From the NCBI RefSeq assembly GCF_004761875.1, contig NZ_SJEY01000003.1:1-64000 (forward strand): a stretch of 64,000 nt of DNA. Reading direction: 5' to 3'. The notes under the pieces were generated by a model. The model was not told the origin of the DNA. It ran no database searches and was given only the letters and a program-made list of their open reading frames with translations. Numbering within the stretch: position 1 is the first letter of the stretch; each line of letters begins with the position of its first letter. The stretch is from Roseovarius aestuariivivens. Lineage in GTDB: Bacteria; Pseudomonadota; Alphaproteobacteria; Rhodobacterales; Rhodobacteraceae. Below, in pieces: positions 25,399 to 34,833 of the stretch. The translations under genes and the position numbers were made by a program.

Positions 25399-25630
25399 TG
25401 CTTAAATGCCCTCTCTTTCGACCCCAGTTGGAAATTCGCGGACGAAAAAATTCGACTGCCCGCCGCCGGTCCCATTGGAAAGGTGCCGTGATTTGACCCG
25501 CCCCTCCCCCTATGCAGATCAGTTTATCAACGGGTCGTTTGTCGCGTTAGAGTGGCATCCGATGTCATAAAAGGACACAAGGGTACTGCCGTAGAGGCGG
25601 GCCAGAACTTAAGGGCTAAGGCGTGCTCGG

Positions 25631-26320
25631 ATGCGAAAAACAACACACCGAAACGCGATGATCAAAACTGAGGCTCGGCATTGGTCTGATCCCGAGGAGT
25701 TGGATGCCGCGCTTCGCGAGGCGTTTGCGCCAAAGAAGCAATCGCTCGAGGAGAGGTTTGATTACATTGAAGCGATATTTGCTTCATTCTTGAATGAAAA
25801 AGGTTGCCCGCATCCAATTGAGTTCTGCATGTTTCTGGGCGCTCACTGGTGCGCGCTGCCAACTGGCTTTGACAAGATGAGCGATGCTGAGATGCGTTTA
25901 GCTATGAAGAGTGCGACAGTTGGTCGAGGCTCGGCATACATCAAACAGAATTTTAAGCTCACCGATCAAGAAGCGATTGCGGCCGACATCTGTCTTCGCA
26001 TTTTCGGTTATCCGCGGCTTTCGGCCGAACAGAAGCCTGAAGCCGCCTTTCATATCGGTCGGCTCTCGCAACTTTTAAGCAGCCTAGGTCATCTCAAAAT
26101 GGTTGAGCGCGGGAAGTCGAACCGCGAGAGCACAAGCAGAGGCGGAAAAAACTCCGAGAAGACCGATGAAATAAAGACAAGCCTTGCGGTAATGTCGAAG
26201 TACCGAAAGCGGCACTCTGAAAATCGATCGGCTCAACTAGCCGCAAGAGATTTGGGCCTAAAGCACTCTACGATGCTGTCCAGATGGAACCGAGCAAAGA
26301 AAAAGGGCGAAACTCTTTAG
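25631..26320 (+). CDS. Hypothetical protein upstream of integrative module
   Basis: 229 aa, not recognised. The helical protein has no catalytic motif. The C-terminal part, basic and with ARDLGLKHSTMLSRWNRAKK, resembles a helix-turn-helix and could bind DNA. It may be a regulator for the element, since it is the first gene before the AlpA-like and replication genes. The second in-frame ATG at 25658 is an alternative start. Confidence 0.4.
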   Translation: MRKTTHRNAMIKTEARHWSDPEELDAALREAFAPKKQSLEERFDYIEAIFASFLNEKGCPHPIEFCMFLGAHWCALPTGFDKMSDAEMRLAMKSATVGRGSAYIKQNFKLTDQEAIAADICLRIFGYPRLSAEQKPEAAFHIGRLSQLLSSLGHLKMVERGKSNRESTSRGGKNSEKTDEIKTSLAVMSKYRKRHSENRSAQLAARDLGLKHSTMLSRWNRAKKKGETL

Positions 26321-26396
26321 AAAACTGTTGCAGAACCAGTGATGCAACAAGCCGCCCCGAACTAGCCCTAGTCACCCAGAGACAAGAGGTGACGAC

Positions 26397-26627
26397 ATGG
26401 GCAACAATGAAGATCGCGATTTCTACACAACCCAAGAACTTGCATGCCGCTGGAAGTTGCACCGGCGCACGCTGCAGCGGTGGCGCTACTCCGGCAAAGG
26501 TCCTCGCTTTCGACGACTAGAGGGCCGGGTTCGCTATGCGGCATCTGACATCATCGCATTCGAGGCCGAAGCATTCGAACAAGGCGATCGGCTCCTTACG
26601 AACAGCGACGATGAGGTGCGCTCATGA
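26397..26627 (+). CDS. AlpA/excisionase-like helix-turn-helix protein
   Basis: 76 aa. YTTQELACRWKLHRRTLQRWRYSGKGPRF and the RVRYAASDI end form the winged helix of MerR-like HTH_17 excisionase/AlpA regulators. AGAGGTGACGAC directly precedes the ATG, and its stop overlaps the next gene by 4 nt. It probably controls excision or the expression of the replication gene that follows. Confidence 0.75.
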   Translation: MGNNEDRDFYTTQELACRWKLHRRTLQRWRYSGKGPRFRRLEGRVRYAASDIIAFEAEAFEQGDRLLTNSDDEVRS

Positions 26628-29482
26628 CGGCGCGTCTCACACTGGTGACATCCATACGTCCCGCCAAACTGTCGAAAGCCGCCAATCGAATCGACAATGG
26701 CAGAGTTTCCATAACTGGAGGTGGAGTTCTCGTTGAGGGCGATACCGAGATTCTTAAAATCGCCTCGCTTCATGATTTGAAAAAGGTTCTCGAGCGTCTT
26801 GAACCCAATCAGGCGCTGACCTTTGGCATCCCGCGCGACGGCGACAAGAAGCTTTTGAGCCGCAAAGAACTTGCCAAGCGTGGAGCGCCCACGGATTTCA
26901 TCACACGGACACGCGATGAGTTCTGCTGGCCCTCCGGACCGGGCATCCTGATGCTTGATCATGATCCGGGAGAACAGCCTTTCTTTCGCGACGATCTAGT
27001 AGCTGCGATACGCCAGGCTGTTCCGGGGTTGAAAGACATGCGGATGCTTTGGTGGCCGTCCGCATCCTCACACATCTTCGACGAAGCCACGGATGAAGAT
27101 CTGACCGGTCTACGCGGTCAGCGTGTCTATCTGATGGTGACTGACGCGACCGACATTCCGCGTGCGGGCGCTGCTCTCGTCGATCGGCTTTGGGCGGCCG
27201 GCTACGGATACATCAAGGTGAGCACCGCCGGCGCAGCACTTGAGCGATCCCCAATCGATGCGTCGGTCTGGCAACCCGAGCGGCTTGATTTCGCAGCCGG
27301 CGCGATCTGCGGCCCGGGCCTCGTCCAACGGCGAGGCGAGCCAAAGATCATCAATGGGATGACGGAGACCCTCGATAGCCGCTTGGTCCTTCAAGACGAT
27401 AAGGCAATTGCAAAGGTCGCTGAGGCAAATCGCAGGAAAGCAAAGGCGGCAGCCTCATCGCGCATGAAAGCCGCAAGGGACGCATTCATTGTGATGAAGG
27501 CAAAGGCAATGCTGCCGGCCGAAGACCGCGCCGATGAAGATAAAATGGCTGCGGCTCGTGGCGCGGTTGAGCGGGCCGTCGATAGCCGAGTTCTCAGTGG
27601 CGACTTCCTCGTCGAGGTGGAAACATCTGCCGGCCGGTTCGAGACGGTGCCTGTCGCGCAGATCCTCGAGGACCGTCCCAAGTTCCATGGGCATAAGACT
27701 CGTGATCCGATTGAACCGGGCTACGACGGCGGCCGCGCGGTTGGAAAACTCTTCCTGCTCGATGCACGCCCGACGCTCTTCTCGTTTGCGCGCCATGGCC
27801 ACAACTTTCGCCTCATAAAGGCAAAGGATCGCATTGAGGTGCCAAAGGGCCGTCTCTCAGCGGCTACCGATGCAGCAGTAGACGTGCTGCGTAAGGAGCC
27901 GACCTCGTATGATTTCGGAGGCCAGGTATCGCTAGTATTTGGTGCCAAAGTGGTCTCGCTAGACGAGCACGCCCTGGGACACTTTCTCGCCAACGTGATT
28001 CAGTTTTGGGTGCTTCGGAAAGTGGACGGGGTGTTGACCGAGGTCGATATCGACCCTCCACAGAGGCTCGTTCGGCAAATCCTCAGCCTTGGCGACCGGC
28101 GTCAACTTAAACCACTGCTGGCAATCGCGGATGTGCCCACCATCCGCCCCGACGGCACTGTCATCACGCAACCAGGATATGACGAGGACACATCGCTGTT
28201 TCTTGCTCTCTCGGAAAACACAGACATCAAACTGAACCCATCACGCGACGAGGTGACCGACGCTCTTGGTATTCTGATGCGGCCTTTTGAGGATTTCCCG
28301 CTCGTAGATAAATTTGCCCGTGGTGCGCTCCTCTCTGCGTTGTTGACCGCAGCGATCCGGCCGACACTATCTACCTCACCGGCATTTGCCCTGGATGCCC
28401 CTGTCCAGGGAGCTGGCAAGACATTGCTCGCGTCTTGCATTGCGGCCTTGGCGACCGGACACCCGCCACAAGTCTGGCCGCATACCGCTGGGCGCGATGA
28501 TGAGGAGATCCGCAAGCGCCTTTTCGCGGCGCTGAGGGACGGTACGACGGCGCTGGTCTGGGACAACATCACGGGCGTCTTCGACTCTGCAGCTCTTGCA
28601 GCAGCAATCACCGCGCCTGCTCTGCGAGATCGAATTCTCGGCCGCTCCGAAACCCTCAATGTTCCAAACCGAGCCTTGTTTCTCTTGACCGGCAACAATC
28701 TCTGTCCGGCCGGAGATTTGCCTCGACGCATTATCCCGGTCCGGATCGATCCCAAGACAGATGCGCCGTTTGCGCGTGAGTTCGATCTTGATCCACTGAA
28801 GTTCGTTTTGGATCGGCGGATCGACTTAGTTTGTGCCGCCCTTTGCCTGATCCGCGGTTGGCTGAGCGCTAATGCAGAACGCGCGGCCGGTAGAATGGCG
28901 AGTTTCGAGGACTGGGATGACCTTGTCCGACAGACTGTCGTCTGGGTGGGCACCGAAATTGCTCCTGGGAGGTTTGGTGATCCTCTTGAGCTGGTTTCGA
29001 AGGCGCAAGCCGGCGACCCTGAGCAAGAGAGTCTTTTTGCCTTGCTGACTGCCCTTCATGACGGGTTTGGAAGCAAGTGGTTTACAGCACGAGACGTGTG
29101 TAACCGCGCCGGCCTAGCAAATGTCGGTGCGTTTGGCACCGACAACGCAACCGCAATCGCAACGGCCATTGTCGAGCTTGGGGGCGATCGCGCGCTCCGC
29201 AGTACAAAAAGTGTCGGCCGGATTTTAGAGTTCCGGAAGGGCCGCATCGTTCTCGGTCTCCGTCTCCAGTCAAAACAGGGGCGCAACGGCCGTGATTATC
29301 GGGTGGAGACCGTCGAAAAAAACGGCGCGGGTGGCTTTGGCGCGTTTGGAGGGTTTGAATCCGACGCCTCAGATGCATCACAGTCTGATGCCCGTATTGA
29401 ACCCGATCAGGCCGAAACAAACCCTCCAAAGCCGCGAAACCCGCAATCCTCTCACGATAACGGTCGGGAACCGACACAATGA
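26624..29482 (+). CDS. Primase/helicase-like replication protein of integrative element
   Basis: 952 aa. The C-terminal half contains a P-loop ATPase: DAPVQGAGKTLL near residue 595, a Walker B-like ALVWDNITG, and a sensor-like NRALFLLTGNN, matching replicative helicase domains of mobile elements. The N-terminal ~270 residues (ILMLDHDPGE and nearby) look like a primase or polymerase-type module; a zinc finger is not evident. The gene overlaps an AlpA-like gene and a small gene at its ends and probably replicates the excised element. It is the largest gene of the 25.6-31.8 kb module. Confidence 0.65.
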   Translation: MTARLTLVTSIRPAKLSKAANRIDNGRVSITGGGVLVEGDTEILKIASLHDLKKVLERLEPNQALTFGIPRDGDKKLLSRKELAKRGAPTDFITRTRDEFCWPSGPGILMLDHDPGEQPFFRDDLVAAIRQAVPGLKDMRMLWWPSASSHIFDEATDEDLTGLRGQRVYLMVTDATDIPRAGAALVDRLWAAGYGYIKVSTAGAALERSPIDASVWQPERLDFAAGAICGPGLVQRRGEPKIINGMTETLDSRLVLQDDKAIAKVAEANRRKAKAAASSRMKAARDAFIVMKAKAMLPAEDRADEDKMAAARGAVERAVDSRVLSGDFLVEVETSAGRFETVPVAQILEDRPKFHGHKTRDPIEPGYDGGRAVGKLFLLDARPTLFSFARHGHNFRLIKAKDRIEVPKGRLSAATDAAVDVLRKEPTSYDFGGQVSLVFGAKVVSLDEHALGHFLANVIQFWVLRKVDGVLTEVDIDPPQRLVRQILSLGDRRQLKPLLAIADVPTIRPDGTVITQPGYDEDTSLFLALSENTDIKLNPSRDEVTDALGILMRPFEDFPLVDKFARGALLSALLTAAIRPTLSTSPAFALDAPVQGAGKTLLASCIAALATGHPPQVWPHTAGRDDEEIRKRLFAALRDGTTALVWDNITGVFDSAALAAAITAPALRDRILGRSETLNVPNRALFLLTGNNLCPAGDLPRRIIPVRIDPKTDAPFAREFDLDPLKFVLDRRIDLVCAALCLIRGWLSANAERAAGRMASFEDWDDLVRQTVVWVGTEIAPGRFGDPLELVSKAQAGDPEQESLFALLTALHDGFGSKWFTARDVCNRAGLANVGAFGTDNATAIATAIVELGGDRALRSTKSVGRILEFRKGRIVLGLRLQSKQGRNGRDYRVETVEKNGAGGFGAFGGFESDASDASQSDARIEPDQAETNPPKPRNPQSSHDNGREPTQ

Positions 29483-29697
29483 GAAGCACATCTTATAGCG
29501 GCTCGAACGCTTTGCCGGCGCACCTGATGAAACCACTCGAACGTCGAGACGAGTTGTGTCGCCTTCTTGCCGTCGGCCTGATCCGTCTCCGGATGCGCAC
29601 AGTCGGGTTGGATGAGGCATGCCAAGGAGAAAGTTCGCTACACATCCCGGGCGATCAGAGCGGCCATGCAACTCCGACTGAGAAGGAGACGGCATGA
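29479..29697 (+). CDS. Small protein of recombinase module
   Basis: 72 aa, not recognised. The start overlaps the primase-like gene and the stop overlaps the DUF2924 gene, each by 4 nt (ATGA). This arrangement at both ends is good evidence for a translated gene despite its size. It has a helical, basic middle (LCRLLAVGLIRLRMRTVG) and no metal motif. Confidence 0.5.
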   Translation: MRSTSYSGSNALPAHLMKPLERRDELCRLLAVGLIRLRMRTVGLDEACQGESSLHIPGDQSGHATPTEKETA

Positions 29698-30146
29698 CCA
29701 CCCACGATCCGATCCCCGCGCGCCTGGCTGCGCTCAAGACCGCGACGACGCTAGAGCTGAAGGCACAGTGGCGCGACCTGTTCGACAGCGAGCCGCCACC
29801 GTTCAACCGCCGCTACCTGGAGAGCCGACTTGCCTACCGCATCCAAGAACTGGCCTATGGCGGGTTAAAGCCCGAGACTGTGCGCCGCCTCGAAAGGCTG
29901 GGCGAGAATCTCGACGGTGGAGATCGCAAGAAGAGCAAGAGGCGGGCAGACCAAATGCCTATCGCCGGCACGCGCCTGATTCGTGAGTGGCAGGGCGTCG
30001 AGCATGTTGTCACAGTCACCATGGACGGGTTCGAGTGGCAGGGCCGACCATACAAGTCGCTCTCGGCCATAGCCCGCGCCATTACCGGTACGCGTTGGAA
30101 CGGCTGGGTGTTCTTCGGGCTCAAGAACCGGAGGGCGCGGACGTGA
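29694..30146 (+). CDS. DUF2924 domain protein
   Basis: 150 aa with AAGGAGACGGC before the ATG. It matches the DUF2924 pattern: LKAQWRDLF, FNRRYLESRLAYRIQELAYGG, then TVTMDGFEWQGRPYKSLSAIARAITGTRWNGWVFFGL. This family nearly always precedes a large serine recombinase, as here with a 4-nt overlap. Its function is unknown; it is thought to assist recombination. Confidence 0.85.
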   Translation: MTTHDPIPARLAALKTATTLELKAQWRDLFDSEPPPFNRRYLESRLAYRIQELAYGGLKPETVRRLERLGENLDGGDRKKSKRRADQMPIAGTRLIREWQGVEHVVTVTMDGFEWQGRPYKSLSAIARAITGTRWNGWVFFGLKNRRART

Positions 30147-31450
30147 CCGACGCGAAGATCAAGCGCCGCTGCGCGATTTACACCCGCAAGTCCTCCGACG
30201 AAGGGCTCAAACAGGATTTCAACTCGCTCCATGCCCAACGCGAGTCCTGCGAGGCGTACATTGCCAGCCAAAGATCGGAGGGCTGGGTGCTGGTCCGCGA
30301 TCAGTATGACGATGGTGGTATCTCCGGTGGTACGCTGGAGCGACCCGGTCTGAAGCGGCTACTGCAAGACATAGAGGACGGGCTGGTTGATGTAGTGGTG
30401 GTCTACAAGATCGACCGCCTCAGCCGCTCGCTGGCCGACTTCGCCAAGCTGGTCGAGGTCTTCGACCGCAACGGCGTGACCTTCGTCTCGGTGACGCAGT
30501 CGTTCAACACGACCACGTCCATGGGACGTCTGACGCTGAACATTCTGCTCAGCTTCGCCCAGTTCGAACGCGAGGTGACCGCCGAGCGCATACGCGACAA
30601 GGTCGCCGCCAGTCGAAAGAAGGGCATGTGGATGGGCGGGGTGCCGCCCTACGGCTATCGCGTTGAGAACCGCAAACTGGTCATCAACAACGAGCATGCC
30701 GAACACGTCCGTTGGATCTTTGCCCGCTTCCTCGAAATTGGCTCGGGGACGGAACTGGCGCGGGAGGCCGCGCAACGCGGCATCCGCACGCCGCGCGGCA
30801 ACCGGATCGACAAGAAATACCTCTACCGGCTGCTGAACAACCGCGCCTATATCGGCGAGGCGGTCCACAAGGGTGCGAGCTACCCCGGCGAGCACGATGC
30901 CATCATCGACCGCGATACGTGGGATCGGGTCCATGCCATCCTGCAGGAGAGCCCGCGCAAGCGGGCAGCGAGGACCCGGGCCGAGACGCCCGCGTTGCTG
31001 AAGGGCCTACTGTTCGGACCGGACGGGGCCGCCTTCTCGCCAACGCACACGCGCAAGGGTGACCGGTTATACCGGTACTATGTCAGCCAGACCGTGCTGA
31101 AGCATGGTGCCGGATCATGCCCGGTCGGTCGAGTGCCCGCAGGCGAGATCGAGGCGGCCGTCATCGACCAGCTCCGCGCCGTGTTCCGTCAGCCCGAGAT
31201 CGTGGCGGGTACATGGAAGGCGGCTCGCGCCCACGCCGACGACATCACCGAGGCCGACGTCCGCACAGCCCTGCAGCAGCTCGATCCGCTGTGGGACGAA
31301 CTGTTCCCCGCCGAGCATGCACGCATCGTGGCGTTGTTGGTGGAGCGGGTCGACCTTGGCGTGGACGGGCTGAACGTCCGCGTGCGCGTCGACGGACTTG
31401 GCGGTCTAACCCGCAAGATGCTGGCCGGTGGAATCGGAGAAGCTGCGTGA
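30143..31450 (+). CDS. Large serine recombinase (resolvase/integrase)
   Basis: 435 aa from GTG at 30143, overlapping the DUF2924 stop; GGAGGG lies at good distance. N-terminal resolvase domain: CAIYTRKSSDEG with catalytic Ser, YDDGGISGGTLERPGLKRL, YKIDRLSRSLADF, and SFAQFEREVTAERIRDK. The recombinase domain (PPYGYRV, LYRLLNNRAYIG) follows, then a C-terminal zinc-ribbon-like part and helix. It should integrate or excise the surrounding element. The alternative upstream start lies in another gene and is rejected. Confidence 0.9.
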   Translation: MTDAKIKRRCAIYTRKSSDEGLKQDFNSLHAQRESCEAYIASQRSEGWVLVRDQYDDGGISGGTLERPGLKRLLQDIEDGLVDVVVVYKIDRLSRSLADFAKLVEVFDRNGVTFVSVTQSFNTTTSMGRLTLNILLSFAQFEREVTAERIRDKVAASRKKGMWMGGVPPYGYRVENRKLVINNEHAEHVRWIFARFLEIGSGTELAREAAQRGIRTPRGNRIDKKYLYRLLNNRAYIGEAVHKGASYPGEHDAIIDRDTWDRVHAILQESPRKRAARTRAETPALLKGLLFGPDGAAFSPTHTRKGDRLYRYYVSQTVLKHGAGSCPVGRVPAGEIEAAVIDQLRAVFRQPEIVAGTWKAARAHADDITEADVRTALQQLDPLWDELFPAEHARIVALLVERVDLGVDGLNVRVRVDGLGGLTRKMLAGGIGEAA

Positions 31451-31830
31451 CACGCGGCGCGCCAGTCCCCGACACCGTGACGCTCCACGTGCCGTTCCGC
31501 ATCTTGAAGCGCGGCGGGCGGAAGGAGATGCAATTGCCGGACGGCGCCAAGCCGTCGCGCCGGGCGGATAGCGCGCTGGTCAAGGCGCTGGCCCGCGCGT
31601 TCCGTTGGAAGCGCATGCTTGAGTCGGGAGAGTTCGCCACCATCGGCGAACTGGCCGAGCGCGAGGGCATAGCCTATACGTACATGGCCCGCGTCCTGCG
31701 CCTGACGTTACTTGCGCCCGACATCGTAGAGGCAATCCTCGAAGGGGAGCAGGGGCCGCAGGTGACATTGGCGATGATGCTTGAGCCATTCTCGCTCGTC
31801 TGGTCCGATCACCGCGCTTACCTATTGTAA
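31447..31830 (+). CDS. Helix-turn-helix accessory protein of recombinase module
   Basis: 127 aa from GTG at 31447, overlapping the recombinase stop by 4 nt and preceded by GGAG at 7 nt. The second half has GELAEREGIAYTYMARVLRLTLLAPDIVEAILEG, a ParB-like helix-turn-helix. This gene is often third after DUF2924 and recombinase, presumably a DNA-binding partner. The longer upstream reading overlaps the recombinase in another frame. Confidence 0.7.
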   Translation: MTRGAPVPDTVTLHVPFRILKRGGRKEMQLPDGAKPSRRADSALVKALARAFRWKRMLESGEFATIGELAEREGIAYTYMARVLRLTLLAPDIVEAILEGEQGPQVTLAMMLEPFSLVWSDHRAYLL

Positions 31831-31990
31831 TCGCTGGGATTCGGCTTGTGTCAGCACGGCTCGCTCCCGTACAGTCGAACCCAAAGTAGCGGCGGCAGAG
31901 GGGCTAGCACCGTCACTCATCGAGGCAAAATCAGGATGAAGCTAGCTCAAATATCCTGTGCTTGAACCAGTAATTTACGGAGAGGCTCCA

Positions 31991-33355
31991 ATGATTCCAG
32001 CCGAAAAGAAGCGGGCGGACGCGAATCCTACAAAAGCATTCTTCGTACGAATGATCACCAGAGACATCACTCTCGAGGATTGCATTTTCGATCTGGTGGA
32101 TAACAGTATTGACGGCGCATGGGAATTGGCGGGCGGCCATCCTCTTAGTCTCGATGATAAGACAGATCTCTCTGCCTACAAGATCAGCATCAGGATAGAG
32201 GAGGATTGCTTCGAAATCTCCGATAACTGCGGCGGTATCACTCTAGATGATGCAGTCGACTACGCATTTACTTTCGGTCGAAAAGACGAAGCCGAAACCG
32301 AAAACTTTAGTATCGGCGTCTATGGCATTGGCATGAAACGGGCGGTATTCAAGCTCGGCTCGCAGATCGACATCCGAAGCACCTATGAGGCTGACGGTAG
32401 CCCCTCGTCCTTTCGGGTGCCAATTAACGTCGAAGACTGGTTGGCTTCGGGAGACGACAACTGGGACTTCGATATCGAGGAAGCAGAAGACCTGGAGCAA
32501 AAAGGTGTCCAGATTACTGTCACCGATCTGACGGAAGCGGCGAAGCGGTCTTTCGAGAGCCCAAGATTTATTAGGAATCTACGACGCTCGATCGCTCGCG
32601 ACTATGCGCTTCATTTGCACCGTGGTCTCGTAATTGAAGTTCAAGGTGAGCCGATCTCGGGATGGACGATCGAGCTTCGGCAGGGCGGCGAGTTCAGCCC
32701 GATGCGTGCGCAGTTTGAAGAAGACATAGAGGATGAAAAGGTATTCGTTGAGGTGTTGGCGGGCATGGCGGCTCCTCCACCCGACGACAGTGAGCCAAGT
32801 GACGATTTCGATGAAGGACAGAATACATCTGGTTGGTACGTAGTCTGCAACGGAAGGATTGTTCTGGCCGCCGATAAGACGACACTCACCGGCTGGGGAA
32901 CCGAGGGCTGGCCGCAATGGCACCCCCAGTATACGGGCTTCTTGGGCATCATAATTTTTTACTCTCGGCGTGCCGACCTTCTTCCTTTGACGACGACAAA
33001 GCGGAGTGTCGACGAGACATCGGCAATATACCGACAGTTTCGGCCAAAAATGCGTGAGGCAAGCAGGGAATGGATATCCTACACCAACACGCGAAAGCAG
33101 ATCAGGGAGGAGGCAGCCGAACGAGAAGACGCTGCGAAATCTGTTCCAATATTCGAAGTTACAATTAGACAGGATGTCGAGCTTCCAAAAATCGCACCAA
33201 AAACAAAAATACCTCAGGCGAACATTCTTTACACGGTCCCGAGGGCGCGAGCCAAAAGTCTGGCGTCTGCTTTCGGCAATATCAATATGTCATACAAGGA
33301 TGTTGGCCTGAGATCATTTGAGTATGCCTTCGAAGACCTCGTTGGAGACGATTGA
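31991..33355 (+). CDS. GHKL-type ATPase (histidine-kinase-like fold), probable defence component
   Basis: 454 aa from ATG at 31991, which has GGAGAGG just upstream; the GTG at 31958 is less likely. Bergerat-fold motifs: N box DLVDNSIDG (34-42), D-box ISDNCGGI near 90, and G box GVYGIGMKRAVFKLG near 118-132. There is no receiver, sensor or DHp domain, so it resembles MORC/Hsp90/MutL-type ATPases rather than a kinase. The next gene starts within its stop (TGATG), so the two act together. Placement between a recombinase module and a Vsr/methyltransferase set suggests defence, which is inference. Confidence 0.7.
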   Translation: MIPAEKKRADANPTKAFFVRMITRDITLEDCIFDLVDNSIDGAWELAGGHPLSLDDKTDLSAYKISIRIEEDCFEISDNCGGITLDDAVDYAFTFGRKDEAETENFSIGVYGIGMKRAVFKLGSQIDIRSTYEADGSPSSFRVPINVEDWLASGDDNWDFDIEEAEDLEQKGVQITVTDLTEAAKRSFESPRFIRNLRRSIARDYALHLHRGLVIEVQGEPISGWTIELRQGGEFSPMRAQFEEDIEDEKVFVEVLAGMAAPPPDDSEPSDDFDEGQNTSGWYVVCNGRIVLAADKTTLTGWGTEGWPQWHPQYTGFLGIIIFYSRRADLLPLTTTKRSVDETSAIYRQFRPKMREASREWISYTNTRKQIREEAAEREDAAKSVPIFEVTIRQDVELPKIAPKTKIPQANILYTVPRARAKSLASAFGNINMSYKDVGLRSFEYAFEDLVGDD

Positions 33356-34302
33356 TGGCTTCGTTTGATTCAGTCAACTATAGCATTCGCCCGAGCAAGA
33401 GTGTGCAGCGAGCTATTGTCTTTCAAGGCTTGCGTAGAATTTTTGAAGTTATGGACCTTGGTAATGCTATTTATGTGGGCTTCGGATCGATTTGGTTCAC
33501 GGACTTTGTACAGGCGCATAAGCTCTTGGACATCGATGATATGGTTTCGATCGAGGCAAACGAAATTGGGTTCCGGCGAGCCACCTTTAACAAGACCTAC
33601 CGAACGATCTCTGTGATGGAAGGCCGCGCCAGCGTGCGCCTTCCTGATATTCTAGAACTCGAAGGTTATAGCGCTCGCCCTTGGGTCGTTTGGTTGGATT
33701 ACGATAGTGCGCTCGACGAAGAGGTGGTCGACGATATGCAGTGGGTTCTGTCCAACGCCCCACCCAACAGCATCGTCTTGTTTACGGTGAGCGCAACGCA
33801 AAACGCCTACGGCAAAAAGCCTATACAGAGGCCAAAACGAATTCGTGCATTATTAGGCGACGTAGTCCAGGACGATTTGTCCAAGGATGACTGCATGAAA
33901 GAAACTCTGCCGAAAACGTTGGCAGACCTCATGATGGATTTCTTGAAGTCCGAGGTCGCTGATACAGCACGTCCTGGTGGCTTCATTGAGGCTTTCAAAC
34001 TTCCGTATCTCGACAGCGTAGCGATGGTGACTTTGGGCGGAATACTCCCGGCCAAGGGTGCTGCTGCGGCTGCCCGTGCGTTGGTTGCGGACGAAGGCTG
34101 GACTGGTATCGTCGGTGAAACCATCGAAGCTCCTCCAATGACCCTACGAGAAATCACTACACTACAAGCTGAATTGCCGGCAGTTGCAAACTTGACCCGC
34201 GAGCGCATTCAAGAACTTGGATTCGATCTACACGAGCGACAAGTTCGATCCTTTCAGAAGTACTACAAGTATCTGCCGAGCTTCGCCGAAATCATTGCCT
34301 AG
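33355..34302 (+). CDS. Uncharacterised partner of GHKL ATPase, possibly SAM-methyltransferase-like fold
   Basis: 315 aa. The N-terminal half, NAIYVGFGSIWFTDFVQ, DDMVSIEANEIGFRRATFN and WVVWLDYDSAL, reads like a Rossmann-type methyltransferase core with an acidic SAM-ribose contact. No family signature is firm. The ATG shares its first base with the preceding stop, indicating tight translational coupling to the GHKL gene. A two-gene ATPase-plus-effector unit is a common defence layout, but its activity is unknown. Confidence 0.45.
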   Translation: MASFDSVNYSIRPSKSVQRAIVFQGLRRIFEVMDLGNAIYVGFGSIWFTDFVQAHKLLDIDDMVSIEANEIGFRRATFNKTYRTISVMEGRASVRLPDILELEGYSARPWVVWLDYDSALDEEVVDDMQWVLSNAPPNSIVLFTVSATQNAYGKKPIQRPKRIRALLGDVVQDDLSKDDCMKETLPKTLADLMMDFLKSEVADTARPGGFIEAFKLPYLDSVAMVTLGGILPAKGAAAAARALVADEGWTGIVGETIEAPPMTLREITTLQAELPAVANLTRERIQELGFDLHERQVRSFQKYYKYLPSFAEIIA

Positions 34303-34364
34303 GAAACTCGGCCGCCAAAGGGGAGCCGAATTCTGTTTCACCTGAGTCCAAAGCGATCACCCGT

Positions 34365-34772
34365 ATGGCTGACCACGTAACTGCGGACCGTCGCTCGTAC
34401 ATAATGTCGAAGGTCGGCCAGAAGGACACGAAGCCTGAACTCGCCCTGCGCCGCGCCCTTCACCAGCTCGGATATCGCTTCAGGCTCCATCGTCGCGATC
34501 TGCCGGGCAGCCCCGACATCGTGTTCCCGTCGCGGAAGAAGGTCGTGTTCGTCCACGGCTGCTTCTGGCATGGCCATGGATGCAGGTGGGGCCAACTGCC
34601 GAAGTCAAGGCCGGAGTACTGGAAGCCGAAGATTGAAACAAACAGAGAACGCGATAAGAGAGCCTTAACCGAGTTGCGGGAAGCTGGATGGGAGCCGCTC
34701 GTTGTCTGGCAGTGCGAACTGAGGGACCTCAAAGGAGCCGTCGGTCGTGTCGAAGCCTTCCTGAGAAGCTAG
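34365..34772 (+). CDS. vsr: Very short patch repair endonuclease
   Basis: 135 aa, full family length. Motifs: RSYIMSKVGQKDTKPELALRR, GYRFRLHRRDLPGSPDIVFP with catalytic Asp, VVFVHGCFWHGHGC with the zinc and catalytic His residues, and PKIETNRERDKR. Vsr nicks next to T in T:G mispairs made by deamination of 5-methylcytosine in a methylase site. It lies 61 nt before the C5 methyltransferase it should serve. Confidence 0.92.
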   Translation: MADHVTADRRSYIMSKVGQKDTKPELALRRALHQLGYRFRLHRRDLPGSPDIVFPSRKKVVFVHGCFWHGHGCRWGQLPKSRPEYWKPKIETNRERDKRALTELREAGWEPLVVWQCELRDLKGAVGRVEAFLRS

Positions 34773-34833
34773 GTTTCGCTGGTCAATCCGGCGCCACACC
34801 GATATGTTGAGTGAAAACGGCAGGGAGCAAGGC

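Noticed and set aside
29987..30142. Upstream extension of the serine recombinase
   Set aside because: It lies out of frame inside the DUF2924 gene; the GTG at 30143 has a good ribosome site and the first domain residue follows.
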